Translations under genes and position numbers: made by a program
Origin: Nonomuraea dietziae
GTDB taxonomy: Bacteria; Actinomycetota; Actinomycetes; Streptosporangiales; Streptosporangiaceae
Assembly: GCF_014195505.1 (NCBI RefSeq)
Contig: NZ_JACIBV010000002.1
Span: 744,001-808,000, forward strand
Direction: 5' to 3'
Length of the DNA: 64,000 nt
Part shown: one piece after another, positions 42,942 to 51,573 of the stretch
How the letters are laid out: each line of letters begins with the position of its first letter
Numbering within the stretch: position 1 is the first letter of the stretch
The notes under the pieces: generated by a model
Seen by the model: the letters and a program-made list of their open reading frames with translations, nothing else
What the model was told of the DNA's origin: nothing
The model's database searches: none

Positions 42942-43273
42942 TGCTCGAGCAGCGGCCGCACCTCGACGGCGCCATCCATGATCGGCAGCAGCCTGCCGAT
43001 GGCGATCGCCGCTTCGAGATCCGTGGTCTCGACCACGAAGAAGCCGGCGATCACCTCCTTGCTCTCGATGAAGGGGCCATCAGTGACCAGGCCGCCCTTG
43101 TGGATCGTCCTGGCGGCGGCGGCGGGCTGCAGCGCCTGTTCGTAGACGACCTTCGCCCCCATCTCGGTGATCTTCTCCCCCGCCCGCAGGTTGGCCTCCA
43201 TGACCTCGGGCGGGATGTCGGCCACGCCTCCGGGGGTCTCCTTCTCGTAGATCAGAATCGCGTACTGCGGCAT
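42938..43273 (-). CDS. YCII-related DGPF-domain protein
   Basis: 111-residue ferredoxin-like-fold protein. The family signature is present as LVTDGPFIESKEVIAGFFVV. DGPF proteins are almost always encoded beside ECF42 sigma factors and are thought to be part of the same response, with unclear biochemistry. ATG 43273 starts MPQYAILIYEKE and has AAGGAGG seven bases upstream. The stop overlaps the sigma factor start by four bases. Confidence 0.9.
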   Translation of the reverse strand: MPQYAILIYEKETPGGVADIPPEVMEANLRAGEKITEMGAKVVYEQALQPAAAARTIHKGGLVTDGPFIESKEVIAGFFVVETTDLEAAIAIGRLLPIMDGAVEVRPLLEQ

Positions 43274-43303
43274 GGCCCCTCCTTGCCTGCTCGCTCGCCC
43301 CGA

Positions 43304-43930
43304 TCACCAGTTACCGGTCTCGGGGCCCATCGCGCCGTACTCCACCTTGCCATCCCTGGCGTACGTGCTGATGAGAACCCCGGTGTTCGACGCCGCGGTG
43401 TCGACGAGCCTGAGCCCGGACGGCATGGTCCCGTCGGCGAAGAGCCGCTTGCCCGAACCGAGCAGCACGGGGAAGACCAGCACGTGGAAGCTGTCCACGA
43501 GGTCGTGTGCGAGCAGCGTCTGGATCAGCCGCCCGCTGCCGTGGACCTGGATCTCGCCGCCCTCGCCCTGCTTGAGCTCGCCGACCGCCTTCGCCACGTC
43601 ACCGGTGAGCAGCGTCGAGTTCTGCCACGACACGCTCTCCAGCGTGCGCGACGCGACGTACGTGCGCAGGCTGTTCATCCTGGCCCCGATCGGGTCGTCG
43701 GCGTCTGCCAACGGCCAGGTGGCGGCGAAGGTGTCGTAGGTCCTGCGTCCGAGCAGGAGCGCGCCCGCCCTCCCGACCAGCGCGGCCATCCGCTGGATGA
43801 GCTGCTGGTCCATGTGCGGCACGGCCCAGCCACCGTGCTCGAATCCGCCGTCGCGGTCCTCGTCGCCGCCGCCAGGGGCCTGCATGACGCCGTCCAGGGA
43901 CACGAACGTGGTCACCATCAGTGTGCGCAT
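43304..43930 (-). CDS. RibD/dihydrofolate reductase-fold family protein
   Basis: 208 residues. MRTLMVTTFVSLDGVMQAPG is the typical opening of the stand-alone RibD C-terminal/YwjB-like reductases, followed by LLGRRTYDTFAATWP and a C-terminal LVFPVLLGSGKRLFADG. ATG 43930 has GGAGGA seven bases upstream. It is the first gene of the unit with the DGPF protein (30 bp apart) and sigma factor. Such reductases recur in ECF42 loci, but substrates are unknown. Confidence 0.85.
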   Translation of the reverse strand: MRTLMVTTFVSLDGVMQAPGGGDEDRDGGFEHGGWAVPHMDQQLIQRMAALVGRAGALLLGRRTYDTFAATWPLADADDPIGARMNSLRTYVASRTLESVSWQNSTLLTGDVAKAVGELKQGEGGEIQVHGSGRLIQTLLAHDLVDSFHVLVFPVLLGSGKRLFADGTMPSGLRLVDTAASNTGVLISTYARDGKVEYGAMGPETGNW

Positions 43931-44056
43931 GTCGATTCCTCCGCTGTACCTGTCGGGGAGGACGTCGGTGGTGACGCCCTCATCACCTACGGCGAACGAG
44001 AGGGGCGAGAATCGACACCATGCGCGAGACCGACGGCGAACGCCGGACATGAAGAC

Positions 44057-44084
44057 GCCCGCCGTACCGGAAGGTGCGGCGGGC
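44057..44084 (-). terminator. Hairpin after the first Rieske gene
   Basis: GCCCGCCG/CGGCGGGC arms plus an inner ACC/GGT pair around GGAA, eight bases past the stop at 44092 on the gene's strand. It separates the Rieske genes from the ECF42 unit. Confidence 0.6.
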
Positions 44085-44091
44085 GGCGACC

Positions 44092-44571
44092 TCAGCCCAG
44101 CGAGATCGACTCTCCGTCGATCTTGAAGGCGACCTCGGGCAGCGGCTTGGTGGCGGGTCCGTCCTTGACCGACCCGTCCTCGATGCTGAACTTGCTGCCG
44201 TGGCAGGGACAGTCGATCGTCCCGTTCCCGACCGACGCCACCGGGCACCCCTTGTGGGTGCAGAGGGCGCTGAAACACTTGAACTCGCCGGCGACCGGCT
44301 GGGTCACGACGACCTTCTGCTCCTTGAAGATCGTCCCGCCTCCGACCGGCACCTCGGCCTTCGTCGTGAGCGCCGCCGTACCGCCCGCGCCTCCACTGGC
44401 GGACGCGGAGGCGGAGGCGGACGCGGAGGGCGCCGCCGAACCGGCCGACGCCTGCGGGGCCGCGCTGGTCACCGCCTCGCCGTCGCCACCACACGCCGCC
44501 AGCATCACGGCCATGCCGCCCGCTCCCACACCCGCGATAACCGTCCTGCGGCTCTTAAGATCGTCTCGCAT
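44092..44571 (-). CDS. Rieske (2Fe-2S) lipoprotein, copy 1
   Basis: 159 residues. A twin-arginine signal (LKSRRTVIAGVGAGG) ends in the lipobox LAAC near residue 27, so the protein should be Tat-exported folded and lipid-anchored outside the membrane. A Ser/Ala linker (SASASASASASGG) leads to the Rieske domain with cluster motifs CTHKGC and CPCHGS (two Cys, two His). ATG 44571. Third and most downstream of three tandem paralogues. The partner oxidoreductase is not evident. Confidence 0.9.
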   Translation of the reverse strand: MRDDLKSRRTVIAGVGAGGMAVMLAACGGDGEAVTSAAPQASAGSAAPSASASASASASGGAGGTAALTTKAEVPVGGGTIFKEQKVVVTQPVAGEFKCFSALCTHKGCPVASVGNGTIDCPCHGSKFSIEDGSVKDGPATKPLPEVAFKIDGESISLG

Positions 44572-44620
44572 GCGAACAAACCAACCGCAGACAGCTGAGA
44601 AAATTGTGAAAGGACGCGCT

Positions 44621-45088
44621 CTATCCCAGTGAGATCTTCTCGCCGTCGACCGTGATCTTCTTCTCCGCCAGCGCCTTGGTCGCCGGCCCGTTGGCGACGG
44701 AGCCGTCGGCGATGTTGTACTTGCTGCCGTGGCAGGGGCAGTTGATGGTGCCGTCCTCGACGCTGTCGACCGGACATCCCTGGTGGGTGCAGATGGCCGA
44801 GAAGCACTTGAACTCACCCGCTGAGGGCTGGGTCACCACGACCTTCTGCTGGGCGAAGACCTTGCCGCCACCCTCGGGGATGTCGGCCGTACTGGCCAGT
44901 TCCTCCCCCGCGGGCTTCTTGGCCCTCTTCGACTTCGTGGGCTCGGGGGCCGACGAGTCCGACTGCGTGGGCTCCTGCTCGGCCACGGTGTCGGCCGGCT
45001 GGCCGTAACCGGCGCAGGCGGTGAGCAGCGCGCCCAGGCTCACACCCCCGGCTCCCAGCACCACCGCGCGACGTGTCGTCTCTGCCAT
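44621..45088 (-). CDS. Rieske (2Fe-2S) lipoprotein, copy 2
   Basis: 155 residues. Tat-like signal TTRRAVVLGAGGVSLGALLT with lipobox LTAC near residue 25, an acidic/Ser/Lys linker, then a Rieske domain with CTHQGC and CPCHGS. The domain is close to copy 1 (VVVTQPSAGEFKCFSAICTH against VVVTQPVAGEFKCFSALCTH), so these two arose by recent duplication. ATG 45088 with GGAGGG nine bases upstream. It lies 49 bp before copy 1. Confidence 0.9.
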   Translation of the reverse strand: MAETTRRAVVLGAGGVSLGALLTACAGYGQPADTVAEQEPTQSDSSAPEPTKSKRAKKPAGEELASTADIPEGGGKVFAQQKVVVTQPSAGEFKCFSAICTHQGCPVDSVEDGTINCPCHGSKYNIADGSVANGPATKALAEKKITVDGEKISLG

Positions 45089-45193
45089 GATGATCACCCT
45101 CCAGGTTCGCTGTCTCTTCTCAGGTACGGCAGCGCGTGCGCGCCGGTTCAGCCTCCCCTGAGCCGATCCCTCGCACCAGGCAGTTTTACGGGT

Positions 45194-45631
45194 TCACAGG
45201 ATGACGATTCCGTCGCCCTCGACCTTGAGAGGGAACTCCGCCAGCGGCGCCTTGGCCGGGCCCTTGAGACACTTGCCGCTGTCGAGGGCGAACTCGCTGC
45301 CGTGGCAGGGGCAGGTCATCACGCCGTCCTCGGGGCGTCCCACCGAGCAGCCCTTGTGCGGGCAGTTGGCGGTGAAGGCCTTGAAAACGCCCGAGGTGGG
45401 CTGAGTGATCACGATCTTCCACTCGTTGATCACCTTGCCGCCGCCCACCGGGACGTCCGCCTTCTTGGCGATGACCTTGCCCTTGATGCCGGGCGGCACG
45501 ATGGCCGCGGCGCTGCCGTCGGCGCCCGCGCACCCCGCCAGCGCCGCTCCGCACACGGCCACGCCCGTCGCTCCCAGCACCTCACGCCGACCCCATGCGG
45601 GCATGCCGCTACCCCGCTCCTCGCCTGCCAT
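45194..45631 (-). CDS. Rieske (2Fe-2S) lipoprotein, copy 3
   Basis: 145 residues. Tat signal WGRREVLGATGVAVCGAALA with lipobox LAGC, almost no linker, and a more diverged Rieske domain (CPHKGC, CPCHGS) ending GDGIVIL. ATG 45631 has GGAGGGG five bases upstream; ATG 45604 is possible. It is the first of the three, 117 bp after uvrA on the same strand. A Rieske gene beside uvrA is common in actinomycetes, so this may be the ancestral copy. Confidence 0.88.
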   Translation of the reverse strand: MAGEERGSGMPAWGRREVLGATGVAVCGAALAGCAGADGSAAAIVPPGIKGKVIAKKADVPVGGGKVINEWKIVITQPTSGVFKAFTANCPHKGCSVGRPEDGVMTCPCHGSEFALDSGKCLKGPAKAPLAEFPLKVEGDGIVIL

Positions 45632-45748
45632 GTCGCCCCTCCGCGATCCCCCGACGCCCATGTCAGGCCGGGCCTTTACCTGCTGTTCAGCCTATTGAGA
45701 CCCCCCGGCGGTCCCGAATCCGGGCCCCTGCGGAGGATCGCGAGGGCG

Positions 45749-48589
45749 TCAGACGGAAAGGATCTTGCGCAGGAAGCGGCCCGTGTGACTCTCGTCCACG
45801 AGTGCCACCTCTTCGGGCGTGCCCGAGGCCACCAGGGTGCCGCCGCGGGAACCGCCCTCGGGGCCCATGTCGATGACCCAGTCGGCGGTCTTGATCACGT
45901 CGAGGTTGTGCTCGATCACGATGACCGTGTTGCCGCCGTCGACCAGCCGCCCGAGAACGCCCAGCAGCCGCCTGATGTCCTCGAAGTGCAGACCGGTGGT
46001 CGGCTCGTCGAGCACGTAGATCGTCCGGCCCGTCTGGCGGCGCTGCAGCTCGGAGGCGAGCTTCACGCGCTGCGCTTCACCGCCCGACAGCGTGGTCGCG
46101 GGCTGGCCGAGCCGCACGTAGCCCAGACCGACGTCGTTGAGGGTCTGCAGGTGCCGCCTGATCGCCGGGATGGCCTCGAAGAACGACAGCGCCTCCTCGA
46201 TCGGCATGTCGAGGACCTCGGAGATGGTCTTGCCCTTGTAGTGGACCTCCAGCGTCTCCCTGTTGTACCGGGCGCCGTGGCAGACCTCGCAGGGGACGTA
46301 GACGTCGGGCAGGAAGTTCATCTCGATCTTGATGGTGCCGTCGCCCGCGCACGCCTCGCAGCGCCCGCCCTTGACGTTGAAGCTGAAGCGCCCCGGCTGG
46401 TAGCCGCGCACCTTCGCCTCGGTGGTGGCCGCGAACAGCTTGCGGACGTGGTCGAACACCCCTGTGTAGGTCGCGGGGTTGGAGCGCGGGGTGCGCCCGA
46501 TCGGCGACTGGTCGACGTGGACCACCTTGTCGACCTGGTCCATGCCGTTGACCCGCGAGTGACGGCCGGGCACCGTGCGGGCGCCGTTGAGCTCCTTGGC
46601 CAGTGCGTTGTAGAGGATGTCGTTGACCAGCGTGGACTTGCCGGAGCCAGACACACCGGTGACCGCGGTGAACACCCCGAGCGGGAAGTCGATGTCGACG
46701 CCCTTCAGGTTGTGCTCACGGGCGCCCTTCACCGTGATCTGCCGCTTCTTGTCGCGCTTGCGGCGCTTGGCGGGAACGGCGATGGACCTGCGGCCCGACA
46801 GGTAGGCGCCGGTCATCGACTCCTCACTGTCGAGGAGGTCCTGGACGGTGCCCGAGACCACGACCTGGCCGCCGTGCTCGCCCGCGCCAGGACCGATGTC
46901 GACCACCCAGTCGGCGGCGGCGATGGTGTCCTCGTCGTGCTCGACGACGATCAGCGTGTTGCCCATGTCGCGCAGCCTGATCAGGGTGTCGAGCAGGCGC
47001 ATGTTGTCGCGCTGGTGCAGGCCGATGGACGGCTCGTCGAGGACGTAGAGCACGCCCACCAGGCCGGAGCCGATCTGCGTGGCCAGGCGGATGCGCTGCG
47101 CCTCACCACCTGCCAGGGTGCCGGCCGCGCGGTCCATCGTGAGGTAGTCGAGGCCGACGTCGAGCAGGAAGCCCATGCGGGCGTTGATCTCCTTGACCAC
47201 CCGCTCGGCGATGTGCATGTCGCGGTCGGACAGCTTCAGCGAGGCGAGGAACTTGGCGCACTCGCCGATCGACATGCCCGAGACGTCGGCGATGGACATG
47301 TCGGCGACGGTCACGGCCAGCGAGACCGGCTTGAGCCGCCTGCCCTCGCAGGTCGGGCACGGGATCTCGCGCATGTAGCCCTCGAAGCGCTCACGCGTGG
47401 AGTCGCTCTCGGCCTCGGCGTGCCTGCGCTGCACCCACGGGATCACTCCCTCGTAGGTGGTGTAGTAGGAGCGCTGCCTGCCGTAGCGGTTGCTGTAGCG
47501 GACGTGGACCTGTTCGTCGTGGCCGAAGAGCAGCGACTTCTGCGCCTTCTTCGGCAGCTTCTCCCACGGGGTGTCGAGGTTGAAGCCCATGGTGAGGCCG
47601 AGCGCCTCGACCAGGCGCACGAAGTACTCGCTGGTGTGGCCACCGGCCCAGGGGTTGAGCGCGCCGTCGCCGAGCGTCTTCTCGGGGTCGGGCACGACGA
47701 GGTCGGGGTCGACCTCCATCTTGGTGCCCAGGCCGGTGCACTCGGGGCAGGCGCCGAAGGGGGAGTTGAAGGAGAACGAGCGCGGCTCGAGCTCCTCGAA
47801 CGACAGGTCGTCGTAGGGGCAGTAGAGGTGCTCGGAGTAGAAGCGCTCACGGCCGGGGTCGTCTTCGGGCAGGTCGACGAATTCGAGCGTGATCGTGCCG
47901 CCGGACAGTGTCAGCGCGGTCTCGACCGAGTCGGTCAGCCGCCTGCGCGAGGACTCCTTCACCGACAGCCGGTCGACGATGACCTCGATGTCGTGCTTCT
48001 CGTACTTCTTCAGCGTCGGCGGCTCTTCGAGACGGATCACCGTGCCGTCGACCCTGGCCCTGGCGAAGCCCTTGGTCTGCAGCTCGCGGAACAGCTCGGC
48101 GTACTCGCCCTTGCGGCCCCTGACGACGGGGGCGAGCACCTGGAAGCGGGTGCCCTCCTCGAGCTCCATCACCCTGTCGACGATCTGCTGGGGGGTCTGC
48201 CTGGCGATCGGGCGGGCGCAGGCGGGACAGTGGGGCTTGCCGATGCGGGCCCACAGCAGCCTCAGGTAGTCGTAGACCTCGGTGATGGTGCCGACCGTGG
48301 AGCGGGGGTTGCGGCTGGTCGACTTCTGGTCGATGGAGACCGCGGGAGACAGGCCCTCGATGAAGTCGACGTCGGGCTTGTCCATCTGGCCGAGGAACTG
48401 CCTGGCGTAGGACGACAGGGACTCGACGTAGCGGCGCTGCCCCTCGGCGAAGATCGTGTCGAAGGCCAGGCTCGACTTGCCCGAGCCGGACAGCCCGGTG
48501 AAGACGATCAGGGAGTCTCGCGGAAGGTCCAGCGAGACGTCCTTGAGGTTGTGTTCACGTGCGCCACGCACGATCAAACGGTCTGCCAC
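45749..48589 (-). CDS. uvrA: Excinuclease ABC subunit A
   Basis: 946-residue damage-recognition ATPase of nucleotide excision repair. It has two ABC modules: Walker A FTGLSGSGKSSLAF and VTGVSGSGKSTLVN, with signatures TLAGGEAQRIRLA and TLSGGEAQRVKLA. Zinc motifs include CPACARPI, CPECTGLG and CEACAGDG...CEVCHG. GTG 48589 gives VADRLIVRGAREHNLKDVSL, the canonical N-terminus; the frame extends to 48745 without similarity. Very long open frames on the opposite strand are shadows. Confidence 0.97.
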   Translation of the reverse strand: MADRLIVRGAREHNLKDVSLDLPRDSLIVFTGLSGSGKSSLAFDTIFAEGQRRYVESLSSYARQFLGQMDKPDVDFIEGLSPAVSIDQKSTSRNPRSTVGTITEVYDYLRLLWARIGKPHCPACARPIARQTPQQIVDRVMELEEGTRFQVLAPVVRGRKGEYAELFRELQTKGFARARVDGTVIRLEEPPTLKKYEKHDIEVIVDRLSVKESSRRRLTDSVETALTLSGGTITLEFVDLPEDDPGRERFYSEHLYCPYDDLSFEELEPRSFSFNSPFGACPECTGLGTKMEVDPDLVVPDPEKTLGDGALNPWAGGHTSEYFVRLVEALGLTMGFNLDTPWEKLPKKAQKSLLFGHDEQVHVRYSNRYGRQRSYYTTYEGVIPWVQRRHAEAESDSTRERFEGYMREIPCPTCEGRRLKPVSLAVTVADMSIADVSGMSIGECAKFLASLKLSDRDMHIAERVVKEINARMGFLLDVGLDYLTMDRAAGTLAGGEAQRIRLATQIGSGLVGVLYVLDEPSIGLHQRDNMRLLDTLIRLRDMGNTLIVVEHDEDTIAAADWVVDIGPGAGEHGGQVVVSGTVQDLLDSEESMTGAYLSGRRSIAVPAKRRKRDKKRQITVKGAREHNLKGVDIDFPLGVFTAVTGVSGSGKSTLVNDILYNALAKELNGARTVPGRHSRVNGMDQVDKVVHVDQSPIGRTPRSNPATYTGVFDHVRKLFAATTEAKVRGYQPGRFSFNVKGGRCEACAGDGTIKIEMNFLPDVYVPCEVCHGARYNRETLEVHYKGKTISEVLDMPIEEALSFFEAIPAIRRHLQTLNDVGLGYVRLGQPATTLSGGEAQRVKLASELQRRQTGRTIYVLDEPTTGLHFEDIRRLLGVLGRLVDGGNTVIVIEHNLDVIKTADWVIDMGPEGGSRGGTLVASGTPEEVALVDESHTGRFLRKILSV

Positions 48590-48768
48590 GGTGATCCCGA
48601 CGTCGAAGGTGTTGATAGGTCCACGGGGGATGGTAGAGGGAGGGTCCGACAATTTCGGGGGTCCGCTGGCGCCCCGTCGGAAACTTCCCTCACCAGAGTA
48701 CGGCTTTCTCCCGAGCCGGTACCGGTTCCTTGCAGGTTCAACCACGTGAACTGCGGCATTATGCCCGC

Positions 48769-49557
48769 ATGAGCGTTCTCCCGTCCCTGCGTGCCGAGAT
48801 CGCGGCCGCCACCGACAGGCTCATGGCGACCGCCGCCGACCTGGGCGACGCCGACGTCACCGCCCCCTCCGCGCTGCCGGGCTGGAGCAGAGGCCACGTG
48901 CTGACCCACCTCGCCCGCAACGCCGACGGTCTGGTGAACCTGCTGCGCTGGGCCAGGACGGGGATCGAGACGCCGCAGTACCCGGACCCCGCCGCGCGGG
49001 CGGCCGAGATAGAGGAGGGAGCGGCGAGGCGGGCCGCCGAGCACCGCGCCGACCTCGAGCTCAGCGCCGCGCGGCTGGCCACGGCGATCGACGAGCTGCC
49101 GCAGCCCGCCTGGTCGGCCATGGTCCGCGCGCTCAGACCGCCCCCGCACCCCGTCTGGTACGTGCTGGTCCGGCGGGTGCGCGAGCTGGAGCTCCACCAT
49201 GTCGACCTCCGCGCCGGCTACACCCCCGACGACTGGCCGGAGGCGTTCGTGTTGAGGGAGTTGCACGACTGCCTGGCCTGCTGGCCGTACGGCAGGAGCA
49301 CGGTCGGCGCCATCGTGCTGGAGGAGCCCGCGCGGGAGTGGCGGCAACTGGGTGAGGGGCCGGTGGTGCGGGGCACGGCCCGCGACGTGCTCGCCTGGCT
49401 GACCGGACGGTCGGCCGGGGAGAGGATTAGGGTGGTGTACGAGGGGCCGCGCGCCGAGGGCGACCGGCTGCCGTCGCCACCCCCTTGGCTGACCATGCCC
49501 GCCCCCGCGAACCTCCCGACGGCGCCTCCCGACACCTACCCAGAGGAGAGCCCATGA
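48769..49557 (+). CDS. Maleylpyruvate isomerase family mycothiol-dependent protein
   Basis: 262-residue DinB-fold protein. LRAEIAAATDRLMATAADLG, then LPGWSRGHVLTHLARNADGL (metal-binding His), and RVRELELHHVDLRAGYTPDD are characteristic of the MDMPI group, which uses mycothiol in isomerisation or conjugation. ATG 48769 follows a CATTAT -10-like element by only six bases, so the transcript may be leaderless. The stop overlaps the next gene start (ATGA), suggesting a paired function with the hydrolase. Confidence 0.88.
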   Translation: MSVLPSLRAEIAAATDRLMATAADLGDADVTAPSALPGWSRGHVLTHLARNADGLVNLLRWARTGIETPQYPDPAARAAEIEEGAARRAAEHRADLELSAARLATAIDELPQPAWSAMVRALRPPPHPVWYVLVRRVRELELHHVDLRAGYTPDDWPEAFVLRELHDCLACWPYGRSTVGAIVLEEPAREWRQLGEGPVVRGTARDVLAWLTGRSAGERIRVVYEGPRAEGDRLPSPPPWLTMPAPANLPTAPPDTYPEESP

Positions 49558-50210
49558 CTTACACAGGCGATGTTCAGGTAGGCGGCCCCGCCGACGTGCG
49601 GGAGCTGTCCAAGCTCACCGTCACCAAGCTCGCCGTGGGCCCGTTCGACAACAACGCCTACCTGCTGCGCTGCACGGACACCGGCGAGGGGGTGCTCATC
49701 GACGCCGCCGCCGAGCCCGACAGGCTGCTCGCGCTGATCACCGACCAGCCCCTTGCCGCCGTGGTGACCACCCACCAGCACGGCGACCACTGGCAGGGGC
49801 TCGAGCAGGTGGTCAAGGTGACGGGCGCGGCGACCATCGCCCACCCGCTCGACGCGGGCGCTCTGCCGATCGCGCCCGACCGGCTGGTGGAGCACGGCGA
49901 CAGGATCTCGGTGGGCGTCGTCACGCTCGAGGTCATCCACCTGCGCGGCCACACGCCAGGCTCGATCGCGCTGCTGTACGACGGCGGCGACGGCCAGCAG
50001 CACCTGTTCACCGGCGACTCGCTGTTTCCCGGCGGCGTGGGCAACACGGGCAAGGACCCCGAGCGCTTCACCCAGCTCTACGACGACGTGGTGGAGCGGC
50101 TGTTCGACCGGTTGCCCGACCAGACCAGGGTGTACCCGGGCCACGGCAAGGACACCACCCTGGGCGCGGAGCGGCCCTCACTGCCCGAGTGGCGGGCCCG
50201 CGGCTGGTAG
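49554..50210 (+). CDS. Metallo-beta-lactamase fold hydrolase (glyoxalase II-like)
   Basis: 218 residues. The di-metal motif is THQHGDHW, followed by GHTPGS, FTGDSLFPGG and the C-terminal YPGHGKDTTLG. The overall pattern is glyoxalase II-like thioester hydrolase. ATG 49554 overlaps the upstream stop by four bases. Coupled to a mycothiol-dependent isomerase family gene, it may hydrolyse a mycothiol conjugate or thioester. That link is inference from context. Confidence 0.88.
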   Translation: MTYTGDVQVGGPADVRELSKLTVTKLAVGPFDNNAYLLRCTDTGEGVLIDAAAEPDRLLALITDQPLAAVVTTHQHGDHWQGLEQVVKVTGAATIAHPLDAGALPIAPDRLVEHGDRISVGVVTLEVIHLRGHTPGSIALLYDGGDGQQHLFTGDSLFPGGVGNTGKDPERFTQLYDDVVERLFDRLPDQTRVYPGHGKDTTLGAERPSLPEWRARGW

Positions 50211-50328
50211 CCGCGCTCTCCCGTGTACGGCAGGCGCGATGTCTCGCAGGCCCTCCGTCGTGGCGGCGCGGCGGCGGCTCCCGGGGAGCGTCCCCTGGAC
50301 GGAGCGGCACCGGTGACCGCGCAGGCGC

Positions 50329-50441
50329 GTTGGGGGGCCTGCCGTACAGGGGTGACGGTCAGGAACCGTTGGGGGCCTGCCGTCCAGGATGTCGGTCAGA
50401 AACCGTTGGGGGCCTGCCGTCCAGGGTGACGGTCAGGAACC
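50329..50441. repeat. Three tandem copies of a 37-39 bp unit
   Basis: Units 50329-50367 (39 bp), 50368-50404 (37 bp) and 50405-50441 (37 bp) each start GTTGGGGGCCTGCCGT and end with GGTCAGGAACC or close variants. The last overlaps the 3' end of the minus-strand gene at 50433. The interval 50211-50432 otherwise holds no gene. Confidence 0.85.
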
Positions 50442-50693
50442 GGAGAGGATGCGGACGATGCGGTCGGCGGCGGCTCCGGGATCGGCGGTGCTGGCCAGCA
50501 CCTCGCCCCACGACCACCGGTAGAACCAGCCCTCGTCCAGCGCGACGCAGTCGACGGTCTCGGTGAGGTGGCCGGGGCCCGGTTCGCCGACCCGCAGCGA
50601 AGGCGGGTCGGCGCGCAGACGGGTGGAGAGCCCGCGCAGTTCGAGCTCGCCGGCCAGCCGGCCGAGGAAGTAGGTGCGGGTGTGCTCGCGCAT
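50433..50693 (-). CDS. Small protein of unknown function (86 aa)
   Basis: From ATG 50693: MREHTRTYFLGRLAGELELR, then TVDCVALDEGWFYRWSWGEV and a helical C-terminus AADRIVRILSGS. Codon use is normal for the genome. It resembles small actinobacterial proteins of unknown function that pair an N-terminal helix with a Trp-rich strand region, but I cannot name a family. It follows pssA by 49 bp on the same strand, and a tandem repeat overlaps its last nine bases. Confidence 0.6.
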   Translation of the reverse strand: MREHTRTYFLGRLAGELELRGLSTRLRADPPSLRVGEPGPGHLTETVDCVALDEGWFYRWSWGEVLASTADPGAAADRIVRILSGS

Positions 50694-50742
50694 GCTCCCA
50701 TTGAAGCCGAGCGAGCACGCCCTCAGCAGGCGGGGGCGCTCG

Positions 50743-51573
50743 TCAGTCGCCGACGCTCGTGGATTCCTTGCGCTCCTTGCGCTGCTCGCGCTTGAAGAAC
50801 AGCACCCGCAGCGGGATCGCCGTGACAAGTGCGATCTGCATGGTGGCGCCGACCTGGATGAGCGTGTCGCCGCCCTGCGGCCAGGCCGCCCACGTCGTGA
50901 GGCAGGCCACGTTGATCATGATCCAGGCGAGCACGACGGCCGCCAGCTGCCCCTTGGGCTTGGGGTACTCGATGCGGCTCACCATCAGCCACGCGACCGC
51001 GAGCACCGCGGCCAGCGAGAACCAGTTGGGCTGGAACAGCAGCACGATCGAGACGACCGTCATCGCGCCCATCGGGATGGGCAGGCCCATGAAGTCGCCG
51101 CTCTTGGTCTTGACGCAGGCGAAGCGGGCCAGTCGCACGCAACCGGCGATGAGGACCGAGGCCGCTGCCACGATCACCGCCGTGAGCGGCAGTTTGCCGG
51201 TGAAGCCGCCCCAGATGACGACCATGAAGGCGGGCGCGAAGCCGAAGCTGATCACATCGGCCAGGTTGTCGAGCTCGGCGCCCATGGCCGAGGCGCGGAA
51301 ACGCCGCGCCACCAGGCCGTCGAACAGGTCGCAGGTGGCTCCGATGAGCAGCAGGACCACCGCGGTGGCGAAGTAGCGAGGGTCGGGCAGGAAGCCGTCT
51401 CCCGCCTTCAGCGCCTGGATGGCCGAGGAGGCGAGCACGCACACGGCGAGGAAGCCGCACAGCGCGTTGCCGAGGGACAGCGAGTCGGCCGCGGAGAGCC
51501 GGAAGGCCTTGCCCACCGGTCCGCGCGGCTCCTCGTCGTCGGCCTGCCAGCTTCCAGCGTCAGCCGCGGTCAA
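50743..51573 (-). CDS. pssA: CDP-diacylglycerol-serine O-phosphatidyltransferase
   Basis: 276-residue membrane enzyme making phosphatidylserine from CDP-diacylglycerol and serine. The CDP-alcohol phosphotransferase motif is complete: FDGLVARRFRASAMGAELDN followed by LADVISFG (DGxxAR...GxxxDxxxD). Around seven transmembrane helices flank it. Start TTG 51573 with GGGGG nine bases upstream, overlapping the psd stop by 14 bp. With psd it forms the phosphatidylethanolamine pathway. Confidence 0.93.
   Translation of the reverse strand: MTAADAGSWQADDEEPRGPVGKAFRLSAADSLSLGNALCGFLAVCVLASSAIQALKAGDGFLPDPRYFATAVVLLLIGATCDLFDGLVARRFRASAMGAELDNLADVISFGFAPAFMVVIWGGFTGKLPLTAVIVAAASVLIAGCVRLARFACVKTKSGDFMGLPIPMGAMTVVSIVLLFQPNWFSLAAVLAVAWLMVSRIEYPKPKGQLAAVVLAWIMINVACLTTWAAWPQGGDTLIQVGATMQIALVTAIPLRVLFFKREQRKERKESTSVGD

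Noticed and set aside
45302..48772. 1156-codon open frame on the plus strand opposite uvrA
   Set aside because: It is the third-position shadow of uvrA in high-GC DNA; its sequence is Gly/Arg/Asp/Val/His-rich with no domain, while the minus strand encodes a full UvrA.
50329..50441. CRISPR-like array
   Set aside because: The 37-bp units are directly adjacent without spacers and have no cas genes nearby; it is a plain tandem repeat.
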